Shown: in pieces, positions 35,480 to 44,429 of the stretch
Layout: every line of letters starts with the position of its first letter
Numbering within the stretch: the first letter of the stretch is position 1
DNA from: JAQUBU01 sp036677685
GTDB lineage: Bacteria; Bacillota; Syntrophomonadia; Syntrophomonadales; Syntrophomonadaceae
NCBI GenBank assembly: GCA_036677685.1
Contig: JAVBWA010000039.1
Coordinates: forward strand, 6,632 to 70,631
Direction of reading: 5' to 3'
DNA: 64,000 bases
Position numbers and translations under genes: made by a program
Notes under the pieces: model-generated
Seen by the model: only the letters and a program-made list of their open reading frames with translations
The model's database searches: none
Told to the model about the DNA's origin: nothing

Positions 35480-35508
35480 ATTATATGGGCAGCTTTAATT
35501 TTTGTCAA
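35480..35508 (-). promoter_or_regulatory. Consensus sigma-A promoter of the ilvBN leader
   Basis: Minus strand TTGACA (35508-35503), a 17-nt spacer and TATAAT (35485-35480): both hexamers match the vegetative consensus exactly. Transcription would begin about 35473, just before Stem I of the T-box. Confidence 0.9.
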
Positions 35509-35544
35509 GACTTATCACGAGATCAAATAGGTTCCCCGGTTATT

Positions 35545-35648
35545 TAAACAGTCGGTTTCCTATTAACAAAACAGGCAGCGGGTTTTATCCCCCGCCTCCT
35601 TGCAGCGGTGTGTTGATACTGCTCCGCAGTCTCTTCCGGTGCTTAAGC
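35545..35648 (-). repeat. Dispersed structured repeat, copy 5 (3' part lost)
   Basis: On the minus strand: GCTTAAGCACCGGAAGAGACTGCGG... 5' hairpin, core CACACCGCTGCAAGGAGGCG, GCGGG.../CCCGC hairpin and CCTGTTTTGTTAATAGG. The closing strand expected at lower coordinates is absent, so the last third is degraded. It lies between the ilvBN promoter and the neighbouring membrane protein gene. Confidence 0.8.
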
Positions 35649-35669
35649 GTTCTATGTTAAAAAATTCCC

Positions 35670-36131
35670 CTATTTATCTGGCAGCACACCTACTCCCAAA
35701 GCAAGATGGTCCCACATCACTTTTTTAACGGCATCTACCTGCCGGGTTTCACAATACAACATGATCACAAGCTCTCCATTATTATTGCTGCGTCTGGCCC
35801 GAAAATGGGTAAACCTGGTAAATGACAGGTCTAAAATCAAACCGGTGCAGAATCCGGCTCCTAGACCTAACAATCCCCATATTATCGGTCCCCAGGACAA
35901 TACAAAACCGTAGACTACCCCAAGAACCATACCAATGCAGGCCAAAATTGCACCTCCATCAAAAAGGCTGATACCGTCGGCATGGTGAATGGTATCGAAT
36001 ATATTTGGCTTTTCCCCCCGCAGTTCCAAAGGAACCGCTAATATTTGCTCCTTTTTTATGCCGATCTCCTCCAACTTGGCTATGGCAATTTCGGTATGAA
36101 GCGAATAATTAAACGATGCTAAGAGATACAA
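35670..36131 (-). CDS. Membrane protein with Gly-rich helical hairpin
   Basis: 153 residues. The N-terminus (LLASFNYSLHTEIAIAKLEEIGI) resembles the ferredoxin-like start of small stress proteins that respond to another residue pair. A Gly-rich double membrane helix (about 60-103) follows, then a soluble tail with ELVIMLYCETRQVDAVKKVM. The overall layout is like the YtnI/DUF1269-type general stress proteins, but I cannot name a family. The start is TTG, seven nt after GGAGG. It ends an apparent three-gene membrane-protein run with the two genes upstream. Confidence 0.6.
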   Translation of the reverse strand: MYLLASFNYSLHTEIAIAKLEEIGIKKEQILAVPLELRGEKPNIFDTIHHADGISLFDGGAILACIGMVLGVVYGFVLSWGPIIWGLLGLGAGFCTGLILDLSFTRFTHFRARRSNNNGELVIMLYCETRQVDAVKKVMWDHLALGVGVLPDK

Positions 36132-36148
36132 TATCTATCCTCCTAAAG

Positions 36149-36922
36149 CTATTGCAAGGGCATAGGAAACAGAGAACTCTGGTAATTTCGCTTAAAGTAC
36201 TGAGCTTGTTCCTGATCAAACAGTTTATTATATTCCACAACTCTTACATAGGAATCATATATCGAAAAACAATAAAAAGAAGGGAAATTAAGCAGCCACT
36301 GGGGATCAAGTACTGCTTTGGCCTGGACAAACTCTCCGATTGCTGCTAATTCAATAGCCGGCAAAAGGTGCGAAGAATAAATGATAAAGGTTCCAATGAC
36401 TAGTAAAAACAACGCTTGAATTAAGACAACACAATAAAGGTGACCCAAACCAGGCAATAAGGCTGACCAGGCCGCAGCCACCCAGGGGTTTCGTTTTTCA
36501 TAGGAATTCAATATACCGGCATCTAAGGCCATCGGAATTAAAGGAGCATTTTCATGATCAGCCAGTACTGACAATTTATTTATTTCGATGGTCACCCGAT
36601 AGCTATCCCATATGGCATAGATCAGAATCGCACAGTAAAGAATCAGGAGGTCGGTATTCAGTACATGCTTGGCCATAGCAAATCTTCCGGTAAAGCTGTA
36701 TATAATTGCCAGGTTTATATGGGCATGGGTGTTTATCAGAAACTCGCCGGTAAATAGCACTATACCTTTAGCTGTACTAAAAAGTCTGAAATGGCCGAAT
36801 CCTGGATAAGCCAGGGACCACCAGGCTACCACCAGTGGATTTCTTTGGTGTAAAATATTAATTGAATAGCTTGAGATTTTTGACTTTGGCCTTCGTACCA
36901 TTTTATTTGATGAAATATCCAA
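36149..36922 (-). CDS. Multi-pass membrane protein with internal duplication
   Basis: 257 residues. Two halves share the pattern 'RNPxVxAxWSxxxPGxGHxxx': QRNPLVVAWWSLAYPGFGHF near residue 26 and KRNPWVAAAWSALLPGLGHL near residue 142. Each is followed by two hydrophobic helices and an IYDSYR or WDSYR segment. The P-G-GH motif is common in small TM2-like and DUF5683-like membrane proteins. Function unknown. The start is TTG with GGAGG ten nt upstream; an in-frame ATG lies at residue 8. Seventeen nt separate it from the next gene, so they are co-transcribed. Confidence 0.65.
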   Translation of the reverse strand: MDISSNKMVRRPKSKISSYSINILHQRNPLVVAWWSLAYPGFGHFRLFSTAKGIVLFTGEFLINTHAHINLAIIYSFTGRFAMAKHVLNTDLLILYCAILIYAIWDSYRVTIEINKLSVLADHENAPLIPMALDAGILNSYEKRNPWVAAAWSALLPGLGHLYCVVLIQALFLLVIGTFIIYSSHLLPAIELAAIGEFVQAKAVLDPQWLLNFPSFYCFSIYDSYVRVVEYNKLFDQEQAQYFKRNYQSSLFPMPLQ

Positions 36923-36955
36923 TCTGTATAAGCCTCCAGATTTTCCGTTCAGTGA

Positions 36956-37534
36956 TTAAGCTGAGCTTCTAGCCTGTTTTTCTTTATCTGCCAGTGTCCC
37001 TATCAAATTGCGCGTAAAAAGACCCAAAACGATATAAATAGGAAACGAGTATATATGTTCCCAATGATGTATCTTATAAATTTTGAACCAAATAAGAACA
37101 GGCTCGCCGATAAAAGTAAAAACAGCCCCCATTAAAATTAAAATCAGAAAAAAATCCCTCCACTCCTTGAAATACTGGTAAATAAACATATAGGTAATTG
37201 GCAATACTGAAAAATCCGCGCTTATTAAACGGGGCCACAGAGGTATAACTTGATAGTCATAACACCATAGCCCCAATTCTGTTAAAACCGCATCCAAAAA
37301 AGAAGAAATGATCAATACTATGGCCCCAAATAGAGAAATTTCTACAATTCGTTTGCGGTCCACATAATGCCACCAAATGAACCAGGGGATAATTAAAACA
37401 AAGACTAAAAGCCACCATTGCCAGGTGAATAAATCATGATGAAGCCAATTTTCTATCCGTGCATTGGTGAGGTTTTTTTCCATATTCAAAAGCGTATTAT
37501 GAGAATAAACAATCCCCCAAAATGTTTCTGTCAT
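36956..37534 (-). CDS. CBO0543 family membrane protein
   Basis: 192 residues with five predicted helices. The features WHYVDRKRIVEI, a Leu/Ile-rich second helix and GLWCYDYQVIPLWPRLI with WEWY-like aromatic positions fit the CBO0543 family found in clostridia and bacilli, often near sporulation genes; the role is unknown. I use the ATG at 37534 because CAGGAGAA precedes it; a GTG 18 nt upstream overlaps that site. First gene of a likely operon with the two membrane proteins that follow it. Confidence 0.75.
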   Translation of the reverse strand: MTETFWGIVYSHNTLLNMEKNLTNARIENWLHHDLFTWQWWLLVFVLIIPWFIWWHYVDRKRIVEISLFGAIVLIISSFLDAVLTELGLWCYDYQVIPLWPRLISADFSVLPITYMFIYQYFKEWRDFFLILILMGAVFTFIGEPVLIWFKIYKIHHWEHIYSFPIYIVLGLFTRNLIGTLADKEKQARSSA

Positions 37535-37654
37535 ATATTTCTCCTGTTTCACTTATATCAATAGTGTCATAATTGGCTAAATTATTAATATTATTGACTT
37601 TAGGCATTTTCAGTATGCACAAGTCAAAATCTAATTGTGTTCAGTAGATTTCAA

Positions 37655-37700
37655 GATGAAAAAATAGAAGCAAGGGAATCGGATGCGGCTTCCCTTGCTT
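37655..37700 (-). terminator. Terminator after the metallo-hydrolase/patB operon
   Basis: On the minus strand AAGCAAGGGAA (37700-37690) pairs with TTCCCTTGCTT (37678-37668), followed by CTATTTTTTC. Confidence 0.88.
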
Positions 37701-37725
37701 TCAGGATGTAGTTGCTTAATGAATT

Positions 37726-38880
37726 TTAAAGAGTGCCGAAGGCTTTTTCCAATTGCAGAAGGGCTTGTGTCAATATAGAACGGGAGCAGGCTATGTTAAG
37801 GCGCTGAAAACCGCTGCCCGTCTCGCCGAAAATATGGCCCGGGCTCAGCCTGAGACCGGCTTGTTCCCGGATAAATGTATCCAGTTGCGGATTGTCCATT
37901 CCTAAGCTGCTAAAGTCCAACCATACCAGATATGTTCCTTCCGGTTCAATTACCTTTATTTGCGGAAGTTTTTCCCGTATGAAATCATGCAGATACTTAT
38001 AATTGCCCTGAATATACAAGAGCAATTCCCGAAGCCAATCGCCGCCTTGGGTGTAAGCCGCTTCCACTGCAGTTACCGCAAAGACATTAGGCAGATCGAG
38101 TTCACTGGTTTTAAGGACGTGCTTGTAAGCCGTGCGTATTTTTCCATTGGGGATGATTATATTGGAAGCCTGAATCCCCGCCATATTAAAGGTTTTACTC
38201 GGAGAATTGCAAATGACACAGTTCTGCTCAAACTCCGGCGAAATAGACGCAAATACTGTATGCTTATTGCCTGGTAAAATCAGGTCGGAGTGAATCTCAT
38301 CGGAAACAACGATTATATTACGTTCCAAACAAAGGTCACCGACCGCCTGCAGTTCTTCACGGGTCCATACCCTCCCCACCGGGTTGTGGGGACTGCATAA
38401 AAGCAGCAGTTTTACCCGGGAGTTTAGATTGCGTTTCAGGCTTTTCAGATCCATTCGGTATTTCATGCCATCATAATACAAGGGATTTTCCATTAACTGA
38501 CACCCGTTATTGCGGACTACACTGAAAAAAGGATGATAAACCGGAGGCTGGACAATCACCTGGTCGCCGGGATGGGTTAATGCTCTAACCAGCATATCCA
38601 AAGCCGGAACCACTCCAGGACTGGTGGTTATCCATTCCTGCCGGGGTTCCCAAGCATAGCGCTTTCTCATCCAGTCAATCAACGCAGTATACCAGCTATC
38701 ATAGCCTCCGCTGTAACCGAAGATGCCATGACCAACCCTTGCCTCCAAAGCGGCAATAATTTCCGGCGGGGATTTGAAATCCATATCTGCTACCCACATG
38801 GGCAGCAGCTTCTCGTCTACTTCGTCCCATTTGGCACAATAACTTTTGCGCCGTGGAATAACCTCGTCAAAGTCATACAT
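37726..38880 (-). CDS. patB: MalY/PatB-family PLP-dependent C-S lyase (cystathionine beta-lyase type)
   Basis: 384 residues, the usual length. It shows LPMWVADMDFKSPPEI near residue 26, the GYSGG segment at 56, the CSPHNPVGRVW loop near 162 and the PLP lysine in NSPSKTFNMAG (Lys229). Enzymes of this type cleave cystathionine or cysteine, giving homocysteine or H2S, or act as aminotransferases; specificity cannot be fixed here. The start lies one nt after the stop of the upstream metallo-hydrolase gene, so translation is coupled. Confidence 0.92.
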   Translation of the reverse strand: MYDFDEVIPRRKSYCAKWDEVDEKLLPMWVADMDFKSPPEIIAALEARVGHGIFGYSGGYDSWYTALIDWMRKRYAWEPRQEWITTSPGVVPALDMLVRALTHPGDQVIVQPPVYHPFFSVVRNNGCQLMENPLYYDGMKYRMDLKSLKRNLNSRVKLLLLCSPHNPVGRVWTREELQAVGDLCLERNIIVVSDEIHSDLILPGNKHTVFASISPEFEQNCVICNSPSKTFNMAGIQASNIIIPNGKIRTAYKHVLKTSELDLPNVFAVTAVEAAYTQGGDWLRELLLYIQGNYKYLHDFIREKLPQIKVIEPEGTYLVWLDFSSLGMDNPQLDTFIREQAGLRLSPGHIFGETGSGFQRLNIACSRSILTQALLQLEKAFGTL

Positions 38881-38881
38881 T

Positions 38882-39763
38882 TTATAATTTCCTTTTTACA
38901 TTTTTAATCAACAGTTGCATAGAACCCACCATCATCGCCTCAGGATAGTAAGCCAGCCCGCCTTTTATATAACGGGCAAAGAGCAATTTGCTCAGTTCCT
39001 CTTCATCCATTCCCTGCTCTAGGGAGTTCTTTATATAAACAAAACATTCTTCGGCGGCTTGTAGAGTTTTTTGATAAAACTCTTCTATTTGATTTCCCTG
39101 GGGAATTTCACCGTGTGCAACTCCTACGAAATTGCTGGGGTAGGATTTGAGTTTATTCAAAGTGGAAATATATAGGTCATAATCCTGGAAGAATACCGGT
39201 GAAAGGTCTTCTTTACTGCTGCGGTAGCCTGCAGCGTCAGAGACAAACGCAGCATTGTCGGCTGCCAGATAGGCGGCAATGGAACAGGCGCTGTGACCCT
39301 GAGCATCAAGAAATTTAATTTGCAATCCATCACCTAGCTTAACGATGTCGCCTTCTCCCACTACCCGATCCACACCCAGAAAATCCAATTCGGTAGTGTC
39401 CGGTTTTTCTTGAATAAGACCATTCTTCAGATACAATTCGGAAGCGATAGCATCGTTACGGAACAAGTCTTTAACGATTTTCTCTTTGGACAGGAATTTT
39501 TGGGCAGCCGCACTGCCAATTACCTCGGCATCCGGAAATAATTCCTTTAAAATAGGCAAACCGCAGGCATGGTCAAAATGTGAATGTAATATAACAATGT
39601 ATTTTACCTCGGGCTTTTGCTCAAGCTGCAGCCATTGCTGCTTAAAAACTGCGGCTCCGACTCTGGTCCCGCATTCCAGTAAGGCGGCTTCCTGCTTACC
39701 CACCAGGTAGAAGTTGAAGTACTCATTACCAAGAACCGTCACATTATCAGACAACTTCATCAT
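38882..39763 (-). CDS. Metallo-beta-lactamase fold hydrolase
   Basis: 293 residues. The zinc motif HSHFDH (60-65) is intact, later ligands are visible in GHSACS and SDAAG, and a histidine in VGVAHGEI. The C-terminal part carries extra helices with YQKTLQAAEE. It is in the broad glyoxalase-II/quorum-quenching branch; the substrate is unknown. GGAGG is six nt before ATG 39763. Coupled to patB, so it may act on the same thiol-related metabolites (inference). Divergent from pflB. Confidence 0.85.
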   Translation of the reverse strand: MMKLSDNVTVLGNEYFNFYLVGKQEAALLECGTRVGAAVFKQQWLQLEQKPEVKYIVILHSHFDHACGLPILKELFPDAEVIGSAAAQKFLSKEKIVKDLFRNDAIASELYLKNGLIQEKPDTTELDFLGVDRVVGEGDIVKLGDGLQIKFLDAQGHSACSIAAYLAADNAAFVSDAAGYRSSKEDLSPVFFQDYDLYISTLNKLKSYPSNFVGVAHGEIPQGNQIEEFYQKTLQAAEECFVYIKNSLEQGMDEEELSKLLFARYIKGGLAYYPEAMMVGSMQLLIKNVKRKL

Positions 39764-39923
39764 GTCAAACCTCCTTAATTTTTGGTCTCAAATCTATCTA
39801 TCTACTTAGTATTTTATATTATTTGGACTGCCGGTGTCTTTCCTTTATAACTGCAGCCTGGAACAAGCGGATATCAGGAGTAAATATCCCCTTACCAACA
39901 GATAATAAGCAAAGGAGAAAAAG

Positions 39924-42161
39924 GTGGTGCAAATTATGCATGCGTGGCGCAGTTATAAATCGGGAGTATGGCAGCGGGAAGTAAATGTCCGGGATTTTAT
40001 CCAAAAGAACTACACTCCATACGATGGGGAACATTGCTTCTTGGCGGGTCCCACTGAAAAAACGCGCAATCTATGGTCAAAATGCCAGGACTTGCTGTCC
40101 GCCGAACAAAAAAACAACGGGGTATTGAAAGTGGATGCATCTAGGCCGATCAGTATAAACAGCCACCCTCCCGGATATATCGACCGGAACCTCGAAATAA
40201 TCGTAGGGCTGCAAACCGATGAACCGCTAAAACGCGGCATTAACGTATATGGAGGACTTAACACCACCATAAAAGCTTGTGAGGCTTATGGCTATGAAAT
40301 TGAGAAAGATTTAAAAGAATTTTTTAGAATGCACCGGCCTACCCATAATGACGGTGTATTTGCGGTATATACCGATGAAATGAGACTGGCGCGAAAATCA
40401 GGGATAATCACCGGCTTGCCCGATTCATACGGACGGGGACGAATAATCGGAGATTACCGTCGGGTTCCGTTGTATGGTCTGGATTTTCTTATTCACAGCA
40501 AAGAGAACGATATTCTACTGATGCCAAAACGCATGGAGGACAATGATATACGACTCCGGGAGGAACTTCGGCAGCAGGTCAGAGCATTGCAGGAACTGGA
40601 AAAAATGGCGGATTCCTATGGCTATAATATATCAGATCCTGCGGTCAACGCTCGGGAGGCTGTGCAATGGCTTTACTTCGCATACCTGGGAGCCATCAAG
40701 GAGCAAAATGGAGCAGCTATGAGTATCGGAAGGATATCTACATTTCTTGATATATATTTGGAGAGAGATTTAAAAGAAGGAGCGATTTCTGAGCAGGAAG
40801 CCCAGGAATTGATTGACCAGTTGGTTATAAAACTGCGATTGGTCAGGCACTTGCGCACACCCGAATACAATGCGCTTTTCGCCGGAGACCCCAATTGGGT
40901 TACTGAATCCCTGGGGGGAGCCGGTATAGACGGTCGACATATGGTCAGTAAAAGTAGTTTTCGTTTTTTGCACACGCTTGAGAATCTGGGGGCGGCACCT
41001 GAACCTAACATGACAATTTTATGGTCTGGCAAACTTCCTGATGGCTTCTTGAATTACTCTGCGGGCTTGTCGATTACAACCAGTGCCCTGCAATATGAAA
41101 ATGATGATCTTATGCGTCAGTATTACGGAGATGATTACGGTATTGCCTGTTGTGTTTCAGCTATGCGGATGGGTAAAGATATGCAATTTTTTGGGGCCCG
41201 CTGCAACCTCGCAAAGCTCCTGCTTTATGCTTTAAACGGTGGCAAGGATGAATTGAGTGGAAAGCAGGTAGGCTTGGAAACCCCGGTCTATGATGGAGAT
41301 ATATTGGATTTTGATAAGGTAATGCGACGGTTTGATCTGCAGATGGAATGGCTGGCCGGGCTTTATGTCAACACCATGAACGTTATTCACTACATGCATG
41401 ATCGCTATGCTTATGAGCGATTGGAAATGGCCCTGCACGACAGCATCGTTCATCACTACATGGCTTTTGGGATTGCTGGCTTATCGGTAGTAGCGGATTC
41501 GTTAAGTGCGATAAAATATGCCCGGGTAAAACCGGTCAAAGATGAAAGGGGGATAATATCCGATTTCATAATCGAAGGAGAATATCCCAAATTCGGCAAT
41601 GACGATGAACGGGTTGACTGTCTGGCGGTCAAGCTCATCAAATCATTCAGCCTCAAGCTGCAAGCAACTCCGGCCTACAAAAGGGCTCAACATACCCTTT
41701 CCATCCTAACCATTACCTCCAATGTGGTTTATGGCAAACATACCGGCACAACTCCCGACGGACGCAAGCGGGGCGAACCTCTGGCACCGGGAGCCAATCC
41801 CCTGCATGGCCGTGAAGAGAAAGGTGCAGTGGCAGCCTGTAATTCAGTTGCAAAACTACCTTATAGCTATGCCCGGGATGGTATTTCCTTTACCTTTTCC
41901 ACGGTTCCTTCGGCTCTGGGATACAACCGGGATAGTCAAATAAGCAATCTCAGGGCGCTGCTGCAGGGTTATTTTTCCCAGGAAGCCCATCATATTAATG
42001 TAAATGTAGTTAATGTGGAGACGCTTAAAGAAGCTATGGAGCATCCCGAGCAATATCCTGACTTGACTATTCGAGTCTCAGGTTATGCGGTGCATTTTAC
42101 CAAACTCAATCGTGAACAGCAGGAAGAAATCATCATGCGCACCTATTACCAGAGGATGTAG
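39924..42161 (+). CDS. pflB: Pyruvate formate-lyase (formate C-acetyltransferase)
   Basis: 745 residues, the length of a true PflB. The active-site pair is in GIACCVSAMRMGK (Cys409-Cys410) and the glycyl-radical loop in IRVSGYAVHF (Gly720). The segment GLPDSYGRGRIIGDYRRV is characteristic of pyruvate-specific members rather than diol or glycerol dehydratases. It splits pyruvate with CoA to acetyl-CoA and formate. Two GTG codons (39924, 39927) and an ATG (39936) compete as starts; AAAGGAG best fits the GTGs. The activase gene follows by 4 nt. It may feed the formate dehydrogenase at the right edge. Confidence 0.95.
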   Translation: MVQIMHAWRSYKSGVWQREVNVRDFIQKNYTPYDGEHCFLAGPTEKTRNLWSKCQDLLSAEQKNNGVLKVDASRPISINSHPPGYIDRNLEIIVGLQTDEPLKRGINVYGGLNTTIKACEAYGYEIEKDLKEFFRMHRPTHNDGVFAVYTDEMRLARKSGIITGLPDSYGRGRIIGDYRRVPLYGLDFLIHSKENDILLMPKRMEDNDIRLREELRQQVRALQELEKMADSYGYNISDPAVNAREAVQWLYFAYLGAIKEQNGAAMSIGRISTFLDIYLERDLKEGAISEQEAQELIDQLVIKLRLVRHLRTPEYNALFAGDPNWVTESLGGAGIDGRHMVSKSSFRFLHTLENLGAAPEPNMTILWSGKLPDGFLNYSAGLSITTSALQYENDDLMRQYYGDDYGIACCVSAMRMGKDMQFFGARCNLAKLLLYALNGGKDELSGKQVGLETPVYDGDILDFDKVMRRFDLQMEWLAGLYVNTMNVIHYMHDRYAYERLEMALHDSIVHHYMAFGIAGLSVVADSLSAIKYARVKPVKDERGIISDFIIEGEYPKFGNDDERVDCLAVKLIKSFSLKLQATPAYKRAQHTLSILTITSNVVYGKHTGTTPDGRKRGEPLAPGANPLHGREEKGAVAACNSVAKLPYSYARDGISFTFSTVPSALGYNRDSQISNLRALLQGYFSQEAHHINVNVVNVETLKEAMEHPEQYPDLTIRVSGYAVHFTKLNREQQEEIIMRTYYQRM

Positions 42162-42165
42162 ACTT

Positions 42166-42918
42166 ATGGTTGGCAATATCCACTCCATAGATACATTCAG
42201 CACCCTGGACGGACCGGGTATAAGAACCGTGGTTTTTTTGCAGGGCTGCCACCTGCGCTGCCAGTACTGTCAAAATCCGGATACCTGGGATTGTGATGCG
42301 CCAACCGCACGGCATTACGAAAGCGCGGAAATAATGAAAATCATTATGAAAAATCAACCCTACATTGAAGCATCCGGAGGAGGGGTGACTTTTTCCGGGG
42401 GGGAACCACTGCTGCAGCCTGAGTTTATAAAAAGCGTTTTTAGCGAATGTAAAAAAGCCGGTATTCACACTGCTCTTGATACTTCTCTTTATGTAGCACG
42501 GCAATCAGTATTGGATGTTCTCCCCTATACCGACTTGATTCTGGCAGATATTAAACAAATGAGCAATGAAAAAAGTAAATATCTTACCGGTGCCGGCAAT
42601 AAATTAAATATCAGCAACTTAAATCTGATCAATAAACACCGGATCGAGATTTGGATCAGATATGTAATAGTGCCCGGTCTTACCGATGCCCAAGATGATA
42701 TTGAAGCTCTGGGGGAATTTTTGGCCAGGTTTGATTATGTAAGCAGAGTTGAACTGCTTCCCTACCATTCCCTGGGTCGCCACAAATGGTCCTTCTTGGG
42801 GTTGGAATATAAACTTGAAGATATTGCGGCGCCGGATACGTGTAGAATGAAAGAGTTGAAAGCAAGGCTGGAAGTCAAAGCCGGGAAACCGGTATATATT
42901 CCCGGCAATATGCTATAG
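42166..42918 (+). CDS. pflA: Pyruvate formate-lyase activating enzyme (radical SAM)
   Basis: 250 residues. The radical-SAM cluster motif is CHLRCQYC (Cys28, 32 and 35) in GCHLRCQYCQNPDTWDC, with TLDGPGIRTVVFLQG before it and VTFSGGEPLLQPEF after it. There is no extra ferredoxin insert, so this is the short, PFL-specific form. It installs the glycyl radical in PflB. The start is the ATG at 42166, four nt after the pflB stop; an ORF extension upstream is only overlap with pflB. Confidence 0.95.
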   Translation: MVGNIHSIDTFSTLDGPGIRTVVFLQGCHLRCQYCQNPDTWDCDAPTARHYESAEIMKIIMKNQPYIEASGGGVTFSGGEPLLQPEFIKSVFSECKKAGIHTALDTSLYVARQSVLDVLPYTDLILADIKQMSNEKSKYLTGAGNKLNISNLNLINKHRIEIWIRYVIVPGLTDAQDDIEALGEFLARFDYVSRVELLPYHSLGRHKWSFLGLEYKLEDIAAPDTCRMKELKARLEVKAGKPVYIPGNML

Positions 42919-42922
42919 CGCG

Positions 42923-43053
42923 TTTTAAGCACCGGAAGAAACTGCGGAGCAGTATCAACACACCGCTGCAACGAGGAGGGAGATTGGAGTCCGCCGCTTG
43001 TTTTGTTAACAGCAACCCGCCACTTAAAGAAGCGAGGGTCATTTTTCCTCGTT
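42923..43053 (+). repeat. Dispersed structured repeat, copy 6
   Basis: TTTTAAGCACCGG, hairpin GAAACTGC/GCAGTATC, core CACACCGCTGCAACGAGGAG, CTTGTTTTGTTAACAG, CACTTAAAGAAGCG and closing TTCCTCGTT. The left strand AACGAGGAG (42970-42978) still pairs with TTCCTCGTT (43045-43053): compared with the usual AACGAGGCG/CGCCTCGTT both partners changed. Its last T residues form part of the stop codon TTA of the opposing GGDEF gene. Confidence 0.88.
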
Positions 43054-44416
43054 ATATTTTTAAGCTCCGGAACAGCTTTTTAAAACTGCGTCGTTTTTCA
43101 GGTTTATCGGCGTACATTAAGTTGTCAGCTTCTCGGAAGACGTTGCGCATCTTTTGTTCGGGTGAAAATTTCAAAGCCTGGCCAATGGACAGGCTTAAAG
43201 GGTAAGGAGGATTACTGAGGTTGTGTTCGACAATGGTCTGCTCAAGCCTAGTTATGGATTCTTCCAGTTTAGCCAGTGAACAATTTTTTATAATGACCGT
43301 AAACTCGTCGCCGCCGATCCGTGAAATAATTTCATCCTGCTTGAAACAGGATTTTAAGACTTGGGCACAGTCTCTTAATAAAGTATCTCCTGCTTCGTGG
43401 CCCAGGTTGTCATTGATCAGCTTTAATCCGTCAACATCGCATACAATCAATCCTACCGAATCGAAACCGCATTCATCAATCGTCAGCATCTCATTTTCAA
43501 AATGACAGCGGTTATAGAGACCGGTCAGGTAATCATGCAGACTTATGTAGCGCAGCGAATCTTCGGCTTGTTTTCGCCTGGTGATATCAATATCTACACC
43601 GTCAATACGGGCAATAGAACCATGGGCATCATGGGCGAAATGCGCCCGGCGGTGCAGCCAGCGTTTCTGTCCGTTGGGAAGCGTAATACAAAATTCCACT
43701 TCAAACCAGCCCTGGTGAATAAGGGTGGAGAAATTGTCCATAATCATGTCATAAGTTGACTTTAATGGGTGATTGCCATGTAAAGCATCATCATATAATT
43801 CTTCCAAGTTACATCCGTAGACTTTCTCGGCGGCAGGACTAATATAAAGCAAATCAAAGCTATCAGGACTAACTGACCATATTACATCCTGTACCGAATT
43901 CAATATGCTGTCCAAATGAGCCTGCCGGTCCAAAAGTTCCTCTTCAATGTGTTTTTGCTCGCTAATATCGATAATCAGACCTTCAATGGAAGAACAGTTA
44001 CGGGATTCATCAAGTATAGGTACAGCCATGTCTTTTAGCCAAATTATTCTGCCTTCACCGGAAATTATGCGATATTCGAAGGTCTGGGCTTCTCTGCTAG
44101 TTATCATACTTTGGCAGGCATCGTGATATAGCTGTAAATCTTCGGGATGTATTAATTGCTCCCAACTGACTTTGGCAGATAGAAAATCAGCCTCCGAATA
44201 CCCGCTAATACTATCAACCGCGCCTATATAATAAAGCGGCAGAAAAATATCGTTTAGACCATAGGCAATAATATTTAAAGCCTGCAGCGGCCCTCCCCTT
44301 TGTTTCTTAATATTAGGGATATCCGCCCTGGTCAGGTCTTTCTTTAAATACCGACTTTCCTTTTGCGGTTCGTTTGTTTTGGAATCGATGTCTTTGTCAT
44401 CGCTTCGTTTTACCAT
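43052..44416 (-). CDS. PAS-PAS-GGDEF diguanylate cyclase
   Basis: 454 residues, soluble. PAS domains lie at about 50-160 and 165-285, then GGDEF (290-440) with RIGGDEF (366-372). The inhibitory site RxxD is replaced by KQDE, so product inhibition may be lost. Start: the ATG at 44416 with TAGGAGT upstream; an extension to 44476 would overlap the preceding gene and lacks a site. It follows the HD-GYP gene by 13 nt on the same strand, so synthesis and hydrolysis enzymes are made from one transcript. Confidence 0.92.
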   Translation of the reverse strand: MVKRSDDKDIDSKTNEPQKESRYLKKDLTRADIPNIKKQRGGPLQALNIIAYGLNDIFLPLYYIGAVDSISGYSEADFLSAKVSWEQLIHPEDLQLYHDACQSMITSREAQTFEYRIISGEGRIIWLKDMAVPILDESRNCSSIEGLIIDISEQKHIEEELLDRQAHLDSILNSVQDVIWSVSPDSFDLLYISPAAEKVYGCNLEELYDDALHGNHPLKSTYDMIMDNFSTLIHQGWFEVEFCITLPNGQKRWLHRRAHFAHDAHGSIARIDGVDIDITRRKQAEDSLRYISLHDYLTGLYNRCHFENEMLTIDECGFDSVGLIVCDVDGLKLINDNLGHEAGDTLLRDCAQVLKSCFKQDEIISRIGGDEFTVIIKNCSLAKLEESITRLEQTIVEHNLSNPPYPLSLSIGQALKFSPEQKMRNVFREADNLMYADKPEKRRSFKKLFRSLKI

Positions 44417-44429
44417 GATTAAAATACTC

